Positions 1 to 6,674 of a DNA stretch of 9,446 nt are shown here, piece by piece. Origin of the DNA: Limnobacter sp. Lineage in GTDB: Bacteria > Pseudomonadota > Gammaproteobacteria > Burkholderiales > Burkholderiaceae_B. The DNA lies in contig JAAURO010000045.1 of assembly GCA_012032215.1 (NCBI GenBank), positions 1 to 9,446 of the forward strand, in the 5' to 3' direction. Every line of letters starts with the position of its first letter. Position 1 is the stretch's first letter. A program made the position numbers and the translations under genes. The notes below the pieces were generated by a model, which saw only the letters and a program-made list of their open reading frames with translations, was not told the DNA's origin and made no database searches.

Positions 1-3000
1 GGCCTGTGTTTTCTGTGCCTGCTGGTTCTGTGCCTGCCCGTTTTGTGTGGGCTTGCCATTCATCGGCAACGGCTGTATGTAAATCACCAAAGCCTCCACT
101 TACCCCATTGGGCTTGACCACTTGTTTGACCAGTGGCCTGAATGTTCCAGGCTCAAAGGTCCAGTAGTCTACCTGGCTGTGTTGAGCCAGATTGTTGAAT
201 TGGCCTTGGCTGTTGCCGTAAAAGCTTCTCTCTTTTACTCCAGCCCCATTTCCACTCCACAGCGTCACTTCTGCTGCCAGCACATCCCCATCCCAACGGT
301 ACAGGGTGCTGGTTTGGCTGTTGCGGTGGTGTTTGAGTATGCGTCTGCCCAGGCCGTCGTACTGGTAGTCGTAGTGGTCGTTGCCTTTTTGGTAGTGAAT
401 CAGTTGGTCTTCGCTGTTCCAGGTGAAGTATTCCTGCTCAGGCCGAAACCCCGGCCTTTCGGTGTTGATTTGGGTGAGCCTGCCGCTTGGGTCGTAGTGG
501 TAGGTTTTGTAGCCATGGCGCTGGGGTTTGTGGGTGTTTTGCGTTTTGTAGCCGCTTTGGGTCACTTCGCCTCCACGGCCAAACTCTTGCGGCATGCCGT
601 TGAGGATGTCTGGGCTGCCGTGGCTGTTGTAGCCGTAGAGGGCTTTTTGCGGGTGGCGCAGGCTGCCTTGGTGTTCTATCTGTTGGATTTGTTGGTTGGC
701 GTTGTATTTGAAGTGTTGGGTGCCGCGTTGGCTGTCTTCAATTTGAATGGGGTTGTGGGCGGCATCATAAGCGTAGTGGCGGGTTATCTGCTGTTGGGAT
801 GTTTGTCCTGTTTGCCCTGTTTGTAATGGATGCTTTGCATGGAGCTTGCTTGATGCGGGTTGTGCTGTGGTTTGTACGTTTTGCACGCTCAGGCGCCCAT
901 GCCCATCAAAGTCTTGTTTGAGTTGAAATCCTTGTTCGCTGTGGTATTGCACGGCGTTGCCCAGGGGGTCGCGTTCGATGCTTAAATTGACGTTGTTGGG
1001 TAGGGTGAGGCTTACCAGGTCGCCGTTGGCGTTGTACTGGTAGCGGGTTATTCTCGGTAGGGTGTGGCCTGCTTGCTTGTTGTTGGGGTTGTTGGATTCT
1101 GCGTTGCTGGATTCTGTGTGGTTGATTTGCTGCGCGGTTTGCTGGGCGGTTTGCTGGGCGGTTTGATGCGCGGTTTGATGCGCGGTTTGATGCGCGGTTT
1201 TTTCCCAGGCGCTGGGGTGCAGCATGCTGGCAATCCGTCTGCCCATTGGGTCGTACTGGTATTGGGTGCGACGTTGGGCGAAGTCGCTTTCTTCTGTCAG
1301 GCGGCCTGTTGCATCGTAGGTGTAGCGCCATTGTTGCCCGTTGGGGTGGGTGACGCTTTTGAGTTGCAGGTCGGTGGCTTCGTAGTCGAAGCGGTAGCGT
1401 TGGCCTGTTGCGGTGGTGTGGCTTTCTTGTAGGTCAAAGGCGCCGAAGCTGGCGTGTTGGCGGTGGCCCAGGGCGTCTTTGTGAACGGTGAGGTTGTGTT
1501 CGCTGTCGTAGTTGAAGTGGTGTTCTATCCATTGGTGGGCGGTGGGTCGAGAATGGCTTGAAACGCTTGCTGTTTTGAGTAAATTCGCTTTGTGGCTCTG
1601 TGCTGTGGTTTGGATGCTTGGGTTTTGTTCTTGTTGGCCTTGGTCGATCAGTTTGGCCAGCCTGCCCCGTTCGTCGTAGTGCAGTTGGCTAAGCTGTTTT
1701 AGGGCATTGCTGATTTGCGCCAGTTGGCCGCTGGTGTTGTAGTGGTAGTCGGTTTGGCCGCCTAGGGGGTCGATGCTTTTGAGCAGTTGGTTGTGGGTGT
1801 TGTAATGGTATTGGTGTTGGCTGCCGTCGGGCTGGGTGATTGCGTCCAGTTGGCCTTTGCGGTTGTAGTGCAGGCGGGTTTGCTGGCCCAGTGGGTCGGT
1901 GATTTGAATCAGCGCTCCCTGGGCGTTGTGGTGGTAGTGCCAGCTGTGGCCCAAGGGGTTGGTCAGTTGGCTGAGTTGCCCGGTTTGGCTGTTCCATTGC
2001 AGGCGTGTTTGGTGGCCAAGCGGGTTGGTGATTTGGGTCAGTCGGCCGCTTTGGGGGTGGTAGCGGTATTCGGTGCGGTGGCCGTTGGGGTCTGTTTCGG
2101 CGGTGATGTGGTCGAGTTGGTCGTATTCGGTGTGGTGGGTGTGGCCCAGTGGGTCGGTGTGGCAGGTGACCCGTTGTTGGTGGTCGTGGTCGTAACGGTG
2201 GGTGCCGCGTTGGTCGGTGACGAGGGTGTGCTGTTCTTCGGGTTTGTAGTGAAATGACACGCGGTAGTGGCCGCTTTGGCTGCCGCTTTCTATGACGCGG
2301 TTTTGTTCGTCGTATTGGTACCACACGCGGGTGTGGGCGCCGTCGCTCCATTCGATCAGGCGTTGGTGTTGGTCGTATTGGTAGGTAAGGGCGTAGCCGG
2401 TTTTGCTCCAGGCTGATACTAGGCTGCCGTTTTGTTGTTGGTAGCGGGCAAGCAGTTCGGTGTGGGGTTGTCGAGCGGGTAATTCGTTGTTGTGTTGGTC
2501 TGCGGGTTGCTCGCTTGCCCTGTGGCGGTGTATTTCTTGTATTTGCCCTTGTGCGTTGGTGTGGATTTTTAGGTCGATGCCGTCGCTGTGGTGGATGCTT
2601 TGCAGGTGGCCTTGGGGGTTGCGGGTAAAGTCTATGCGGTTGTTGGAGGCGTCGCTAATGGCTGTGAGATGGGCGGTTTGCCCTGCAATTTGGGTTTGAT
2701 GTGCTGCGTTTTTTTGGCCGGGTGCTTGGTGTTGCTCTGCCGTTTGTTTGGCGCTGAACACTTGGAAGTGTTTGGTGATGTGGCTGCGTGTGTCGTGCAG
2801 TTGGTAGTGGCCAGCTTGCTCAGGGTTTTTAATCAGCTGATAGTGTGGCTCAAAGGCGTTGCTGCTTCGGGTGTAGTTCTCAGGCAGTTCAAAGCAGGTT
2901 TGGTTGCCTGCGCTGTTGTGGTAGGTGATGTCTTGGCCGTTGGGGTGGAGGTAGAGGTTTTCATGCCAGTTGTCTTGCCAGCCTGTGCCTAGGGCGCTTG

Positions 3001-4000
3001 GGTGTTGGGCAAAGCCATTGTGGTTTTTTTGAGCGGTTTGGTTGAGTTGGCTTTGGTAGGTGCGCTCAAAGGTCAGTGCTAGGGTTTGGCCTAGTTGTAG
3101 GTCGGTGCGTTGTTCGAAAATTTCTCCGGTGACTACGTTGATGGGGTCGCCTTTCCAGAGTTTTTTCAGGGTTTCTCGAAAGCCTCTGGCTGATTTAAAA
3201 CAGCGGTGGTCTTGGGTAAGTTTTTGCCCCAGGGCGGCTGTCCCTGCTTTGGCGCCTTTCCAGGCGGCGCTGGGGTTGCGTATGAGTTTGGCTAGGCCGG
3301 TTAGCCCACCTCGTGTGGGGGGTACAAGAAATTCTACGGCTACGAGTAAGGCTTTTTCCCAGAAGCTGAATTCTTCGGCGATGTCTAGGTGGGTGCCTTG
3401 GCCGGAACCCACAAACACGGTTTGTGCGCCTTCTTTGATGACGGCTCCGCATTCTGTTTTGTCGCCTATGCGTGCGGCGGGGTGGCCGTTGATGAATACG
3501 GTTTCGCTGCCTTGGGCGATGTGCGGGGGTTTGCTGTGTTTGGTGCAGGCTACGGTGTCTAGAATGGCTCTTGCTGCTTTTTTGCTTTCCACGAAGACAT
3601 CAGGGGAGCCGCTGTTAATCGGGCCGTGCAGGGGGCCGATGGTGTCAACGAAGTTGGCTACACCTGAGTTGACTTTGGTGATCATGTCTCCTAGGGCATA
3701 CACCAGCCCCGCTCCTGCGGCAATTTTTGCGGCGCCCACGGCCACAACTGCGAGGGCGGTGCCGCCTGTGCCTATGGTGGCGGCTACTAAGGCGCCTACT
3801 GCCACTGCTGCCACTGCCATTGCGGCGGCTGCAACCAGGGCTCCTGCCACTGCGCCTGCAAGCGCTGCGAAAAAGCTTTTGTGTTTGATCTGGTGGTCTA
3901 CCGTGGCTTGTGCTGGGCCGGGCTGTGGTGGCTCTTTCTTTTTGCTTGCATGGGTGGCTGCTACTCGGGCTGCGCGGGATAGGGCGCTTTCTAGGGCCAT
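1..4000 (-). CDS. PAAR-domain Rhs (YD-repeat) protein, T6SS-type polymorphic toxin, 3' end outside window
   Basis: The minus-strand frame is open from ATG at 4000 to the left edge, about 1333 codons with no stop. Residues 1-40 are polar. Residues 43-104 are Ala/Gly-rich and hydrophobic, likely two or more membrane helices. Residues about 115-200 form a PAAR domain (GSETVFINGHPAARIGDKTE near 164-182). GDPINVVTGE, the usual Rhs shell entry motif, lies at 284-293. From about residue 540 come many YD repeats (for example YQYDQHQRLIEW, YQYDPMGRRI, YDYQYDGLGRRILKH). PAAR-Rhs proteins sit on the VgrG spike of a type VI secretion system, enclose a C-terminal toxin in the YD shell and deliver it into neighbouring cells. 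The hydrophobic N-terminus usually needs an Eag-type chaperone, and none is seen here. The DPxGLxGG core end and the toxin lie beyond the edge, so toxin activity is unknown. The ATG is the only good start before the in-frame stop at 4064-4066, but no strong ribosome site precedes it. Confidence 0.93.
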   Translation of the reverse strand, partial: MALESALSRAARVAATHASKKKEPPQPGPAQATVDHQIKHKSFFAALAGAVAGALVAAAAMAVAAVAVGALVAATIGTGGTALAVVAVGAAKIAAGAGLVYALGDMITKVNSGVANFVDTIGPLHGPINSGSPDVFVESKKAARAILDTVACTKHSKPPHIAQGSETVFINGHPAARIGDKTECGAVIKEGAQTVFVGSGQGTHLDIAEEFSFWEKALLVAVEFLVPPTRGGLTGLAKLIRNPSAAWKGAKAGTAALGQKLTQDHRCFKSARGFRETLKKLWKGDPINVVTGEIFEQRTDLQLGQTLALTFERTYQSQLNQTAQKNHNGFAQHPSALGTGWQDNWHENLYLHPNGQDITYHNSAGNQTCFELPENYTRSSNAFEPHYQLIKNPEQAGHYQLHDTRSHITKHFQVFSAKQTAEQHQAPGQKNAAHQTQIAGQTAHLTAISDASNNRIDFTRNPQGHLQSIHHSDGIDLKIHTNAQGQIQEIHRHRASEQPADQHNNELPARQPHTELLARYQQQNGSLVSAWSKTGYALTYQYDQHQRLIEWSDGAHTRVWYQYDEQNRVIESGSQSGHYRVSFHYKPEEQHTLVTDQRGTHRYDHDHQQRVTCHTDPLGHTHHTEYDQLDHITAETDPNGHRTEYRYHPQSGRLTQITNPLGHQTRLQWNSQTGQLSQLTNPLGHSWHYHHNAQGALIQITDPLGQQTRLHYNRKGQLDAITQPDGSQHQYHYNTHNQLLKSIDPLGGQTDYHYNTSGQLAQISNALKQLSQLHYDERGRLAKLIDQGQQEQNPSIQTTAQSHKANLLKTASVSSHSRPTAHQWIEHHFNYDSEHNLTVHKDALGHRQHASFGAFDLQESHTTATGQRYRFDYEATDLQLKSVTHPNGQQWRYTYDATGRLTEESDFAQRRTQYQYDPMGRRIASMLHPSAWEKTAHQTAHQTAHQTAQQTAQQTAQQINHTESSNAESNNPNNKQAGHTLPRITRYQYNANGDLVSLTLPNNVNLSIERDPLGNAVQYHSEQGFQLKQDFDGHGRLSVQNVQTTAQPASSKLHAKHPLQTGQTGQTSQQQITRHYAYDAAHNPIQIEDSQRGTQHFKYNANQQIQQIEHQGSLRHPQKALYGYNSHGSPDILNGMPQEFGRGGEVTQSGYKTQNTHKPQRHGYKTYHYDPSGRLTQINTERPGFRPEQEYFTWNSEDQLIHYQKGNDHYDYQYDGLGRRILKHHRNSQTSTLYRWDGDVLAAEVTLWSGNGAGVKERSFYGNSQGQFNNLAQHSQVDYWTFEPGTFRPLVKQVVKPNGVSGGFGDLHTAVADEWQAHTKRAGTEPAGTENTG
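17..46 (-). repeat. short 15-bp direct repeat at the window edge, inside Rhs
   Basis: Two imperfect 15-base copies (tgcctgctggttctg, then tgcctgcccgttttg on the plus strand) lie at the left edge. In the Rhs frame they read as AGTEP-type repeats; in the next frame they read as a Gln-rich tract. They fall where Rhs proteins usually have a variable stretch before the last YD repeats. Confidence 0.5.
1126..1200 (-). repeat. 12-bp tandem repeat coding TAHQ/TAQQ inside the Rhs gene
   Basis: About six copies of a 12-base unit (plus-strand form gcggtttgatgc or gcggtttgctgg) follow one another. In the Rhs frame they encode three TAHQ followed by three TAQQ, around residues 934-958. The block sits between two YD repeats (YQYDPMGRRI before, RYQYNANGDL after), so it looks like an expandable loop in the shell rather than part of the fold. 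Because the unit is a multiple of three, copy-number change keeps the frame. Confidence 0.9.
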
Positions 4001-4204
4001 GGCTTGTTCGCTGATTACTGGGTGGGTGTTTATTGGAGTGGGCTGTTTACTGAATTGGGGGGGTTAATTCAATGGTGCTGAGCACTGCCTGAAACTGCGC
4101 CACGGCGAGTTTATCAGAGGTTCCCTAGATTCCCAAGCGACACAGATTGTGTAAAAAGAAAGTCGTATGCTGACAAGCTCTTCAAACAAGCTACAAGGTG
4201 CCAC

Positions 4205-4359
4205 ATGGGAAAACCCACTACAACCCACTGATTCAAGAAGAAAGATACCAGATAAAAGCCCTGCCTGACCTGAACTGGAGCGCCAGGGCAAGAAAGAACC
4301 GCAAAACCTATGGCATATTACATTTTTCTCGCTATATCGAGGTAAGGGCAAACAATTAA
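4205..4359 (+). pseudogene. IS30-family transposase, N-terminal remnant
   Basis: The plus-strand frame through 4228-4359 reads LIQEERYQIKALPDLNWSAR and then degenerates to a stop at 4357-4359. This resembles the start of IS30-family transposases, which open with a pattern such as 'L-T-x-E-E/Q-R-Y-x-I-x-A-L' followed by a helix-turn-helix. The ATG at 4205 (MGK...) is one base out of frame: one more A in the run at 4210-4213 would join MGKTHYNPL to LIQEERYQ. The rest of the helix-turn-helix, the DDE catalytic domain and identifiable terminal repeats are absent, so it is a relic and not a mobile element able to move. The family call rests on the pattern of about 20 residues and was not searched. 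Confidence 0.55.
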
Positions 4360-4386
4360 TTGCTTTACCTGAAAAATAGTTACAAA
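4360..4386 (+). promoter_or_regulatory. possible sigma70-like promoter for gene A
   Basis: TTGCTT at 4360-4365 and TACAAA at 4381-4386 lie in an A+T-rich tract upstream of gene A. The spacer of 15 bases is short and both boxes are imperfect, so this is a weak candidate. No operator or inverted repeat stands out beside it. Confidence 0.2.
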
Positions 4387-4464
4387 ATAAGTAATTGTTT
4401 TTAAATGCCTGTTACCCAGCAGGTGGAAACCCATGCTTAAAACCGAGCCGGGTTTCTTTGTAGT

Positions 4465-4472
4465 AAGGGGAA
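4465..4472 (+). promoter_or_regulatory. ribosome binding site of gene A
   Basis: AAGGGGAA ends about six bases before the ATG at 4479. The purine-rich match and spacing support this start rather than a later ATG in the same frame. Confidence 0.6.
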
Positions 4473-4478
4473 GTTTGT

Positions 4479-5387
4479 ATGGCTGGTATAGGTGGTATTC
4501 ACCAAGGTGACCCAATAGGAATGGGTGACATTCTATCGGCCAGCTTTCCCCACATTGCCAGAAAGGCTGGCATGGTTGCTGATGAACAAGGGGCCTACCG
4601 ACCCATAAGCAAAATGCAGCACTTTGTGCGCTTGGCAAAAGGTGCTACAGAAAACGAGAATCTGCATGCGCGTGCACGCACCGACAATGAAAATGAACTG
4701 TGCACTTTGCTTTTATCAACGTTTCGCAGGCTGGCACATACTCAGTCGGGAAGTGACTCCCCCTCTGCTGGATCCGGCAAGCCAACTCTCGATATTGCCC
4801 AGGTATTTGCCGATGAACAAATGCGTATCGCTGCCCATTCAGCAGATCGCATGGATTCCCATTTTGCACTGTTTAAAGCCAGCGAAAGCACAAGCGGAAG
4901 AAATAAACTGGCAGTTAGATTGCAAAGACTTGGCAAAAAAACATGTGGCCCGGGTGATCACGCGTGCAGCGTAAATACCATCTGGATGAATATTTTTAGC
5001 GCCTGGTTTAATGCTTCAAAGCAGGAAACAAGCTCACTCAACAAGAAAATAGGTACAAGCTCTGGTATTTCTTTTAGTGTCGGCGGACTTATTTCTGTTA
5101 ATGGAATGGTTTCCTCTTCAATAAAAAATGCATTCATACCTTTTGGATGGTTTGTGCATTCTCTGGCAAGCTATTCTTCCGGGACTGCACTCAGTGGTGC
5201 TGCATTTCTTGTAAAAAACTCAAAGGCTGATGTATGTTCAGCCCATCAGCAAGAAATACTGGACAAAAGTTATGAAATAGTTTCGGATGCCTTTGATGTT
5301 TTTTCTTCTTCAGATGACAATCAAAATGCAAAAAAATTCATAAATAGTGCGCTGGAGAAAAAATTCAAATATGAAGTTTTTTTCTAA
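4479..5387 (+). CDS. unknown protein A with two hydrophobic segments
   Basis: 302 residues from an ATG with a good ribosome site; I do not recognise the family. Residues 1-190 are mostly polar, with a Ser/Gly-rich stretch near 89-101 (TQSGSDSPSAGSGK) that looks like a linker. Residues about 193-212 (GTSSGISFSVGGLISVNGMV) and 218-246 are hydrophobic and small-residue-rich, suggesting a membrane hairpin or membrane-inserting pair. Residues 250-302 are charged and probably helical. There is no clear N-terminal signal peptide. The gene is richer in A+T than the Rhs and transporter genes, consistent with transfer. Its last 17 bases overlap the start of gene B, which suggests co-transcription. Alternatively A and B are two halves of one frame: removing one T from the seven-T run at 5377-5383 would join them. 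A membrane-acting effector, a cognate membrane protein or an unrelated protein are all possible; the sequence does not decide. Confidence 0.7.
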   Translation: MAGIGGIHQGDPIGMGDILSASFPHIARKAGMVADEQGAYRPISKMQHFVRLAKGATENENLHARARTDNENELCTLLLSTFRRLAHTQSGSDSPSAGSGKPTLDIAQVFADEQMRIAAHSADRMDSHFALFKASESTSGRNKLAVRLQRLGKKTCGPGDHACSVNTIWMNIFSAWFNASKQETSSLNKKIGTSSGISFSVGGLISVNGMVSSSIKNAFIPFGWFVHSLASYSSGTALSGAAFLVKNSKADVCSAHQQEILDKSYEIVSDAFDVFSSSDDNQNAKKFINSALEKKFKYEVFF

Positions 5388-6619
5388 TAAAGCACATCGT
5401 GATTTTTATGCACGTGAAGGAACCCGCTTTCTTGAATCGCTGTTCGCATCCAAGACCGAAAAGATTTTTATACAAATCTGTCTGCTTTTCTTTGTTTCGA
5501 TGAAAAAGGCGGACTTATAAAAGAAAAGCAGGAAATTTTTTCCGAAAAAACTGGATGATGGGTGTATTTAATCTTGTGAATCACCCAAGAGTTGAAAGAG
5601 CTAAAATTACTGACAAGGCAGCACTGAGGGCCTTGCACAAAAAAGACAGAACTTTCCGTCAGACTTTTCAGGAATTTATGTCGCACCCTATTGCCTCAAG
5701 GCACAAATGCCAAGGAAAGTGGAATAAGGTCAGGGCTTGGGGAGCACGTAAACTCGGTAATGAAACTGCCGAAACACTATTCAAAGAAAAGAACCAGAAG
5801 CACAAGGTAGCTTCTGAAACCCTGATTAGGGAGTCTGATGAAAGACAGGCTGAAAAACTGCAAAAAAAGCTGGATCCTGCACGTTTTATGGAAAACCGCT
5901 TTGATGCGGAATTCATGCACGCCAATCCAGACTGCTACGGCGCTGTAGCTGGCAGCATGTTGAAGCTTTCAAAACGTCTTCACAACTTTAAACCGTTGAT
6001 TCTCTCTGCCAATACCAATTTGGGGCGTTGTGTGGGGCACTTGTTCAGAAAAGGGTACGAGAGTGTGCGTATGCGATCTGGTTCCTGGCTTATGAGCCGC
6101 TGGGCTGGGCATGCCATTGGAATTACAGTATTTGGTGCGGCTTTGTTTTGCGCAAGTAGTGGCCTTTCGAAGCTTATGCCAACTTCCTTTGCAAAATTGG
6201 GCATGTATTCGATTTTTTTTGTGGGGCAAGGTTTTCTGTACGCTGTGGTGAATACGGTAGCACACAGCATTGATCTTGTTGCTCAAGGGTATTGCATGGG
6301 CAAGTTGAAGTTAAAGCATGTACGAGGAATGGAGGATGACTGGCCAAAGCGCTTCCTGGAAAAAACGCAGGCACGAACAGCGAACCAAGGACGAGGTGAG
6401 GCTTCCCAAAACCCTGCCTCTGTTCAAACAGAGCAAGACATCAGAACGTTGCAAGTTGATTCAGAGTCAAGAAAGTCTTCCGTGGTGGCAGGCACAGCAC
6501 AGAAGCCTGTGGCTTTGCCGGAAAACAATGAAGACGAGTTGCCAGGCCTTTCTGGGCCTCGCCATATTTTTAATCCTCTTTTTGTTGGAAAGCCTTCGGG
6601 GGCTCGGGTGGCGCCTTAG
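5371..6619 (+). CDS. unknown protein B with two hydrophobic segments, interrupted by two single-base frameshifts
   Basis: The longest unbroken piece starts at ATG 5555 and codes 354 residues, but the protein probably begins at ATG 5371 (MKFFSNKAHRDFYAREGTRF). One missing A in the run at 5459-5462 and one in the run at 5545-5550 explain the breaks. Repairing both gives about 416 residues reading through FYTNLSAFLCFDEKGG and IFSEKNWMMGVFNL. In the 354-residue numbering, 65-115 is strongly charged and may be coiled-coil, 186-206 and 213-236 are hydrophobic and could form a membrane hairpin, and 270-354 is a polar, probably disordered tail. I recognise no family. A GGAG lies 14 bases before 5371, a weak ribosome site. 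The hydrophobic region weakly resembles that of protein A, with both starting G-I-S/T and spaced alike without gaps for 28 residues, so the two may be distant paralogues. The 5' part may be sequencing error or real decay. Confidence 0.65.
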
Positions 6620-6637
6620 CCGGGAGCCACACCCCAC

Positions 6638-6651
6638 AGCGCTATGGCGCT
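6638..6651. terminator. small hairpin between convergent genes, possible weak terminator
   Basis: AGCGC-TATG-GCGCT forms a perfect 5-bp stem with a 4-base loop, midway between the stop of gene B (6617-6619) and the stop of mgtE (6675-6677). There is no T-run after it on either strand, so it does not match a classical intrinsic terminator. Its position in a convergent gap of 55 bases is the main support. Confidence 0.25.
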
Positions 6652-6674
6652 AACGAACCGGGTTTGCGCACAAG

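Larger units (their letters stand above)
4001..4478. other. intergenic gap between divergent Rhs gene and gene A
   Basis: This stretch of 478 bases carries no convincing intact gene. Minus-strand frames at 4064-4351 and 4318-4638 are open but show no recognisable protein pattern. Its content is a decayed transposase start (about 4205-4359), an A+T-rich tract (about 4350-4406) that could hold the promoter of gene A, and a ribosome site for gene A near 4465-4472. The Rhs promoter should also lie here, but I could not place it. Confidence 0.7.

Noticed and set aside
1126..1200. Possible CRISPR-like or regulatory DNA repeat
   Set aside because: The units are only 12 bases, directly abutting without spacers, and code a clean TAHQ/TAQQ tract in the Rhs frame.
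122..2992. Plus-strand frames at 122-826, 1064-1432, 1787-2257 and 2588-2992 that look like hydrophobic Val/Leu-rich membrane proteins
   Set aside because: They are reverse-complement readings of the His/Gln/Asn/Tyr codons of YD repeats, which give Val/Leu/Gly. None has ribosome sites or recognisable motifs.
3060..4067. Plus-strand open frame of 335 codons opposite the Rhs start
   Set aside because: It is a shadow of the Rhs gene: the minus-strand frame has PAAR and Rhs motifs, while this one shows only Ala/Ser/Arg-rich composition from GC-rich coding.
4064..4638. Minus-strand frames 4064-4351 and 4318-4638 as small genes
   Set aside because: No recognisable protein pattern, no good ribosome site, and both lie opposite the transposase relic or the start of gene A.
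6318..6653. Second plus-strand frame overlapping the end of gene B, with a hydrophobic tail
   Set aside because: It starts inside B without a ribosome site, and B's own frame stays open through the region, so it is most likely a shadow.
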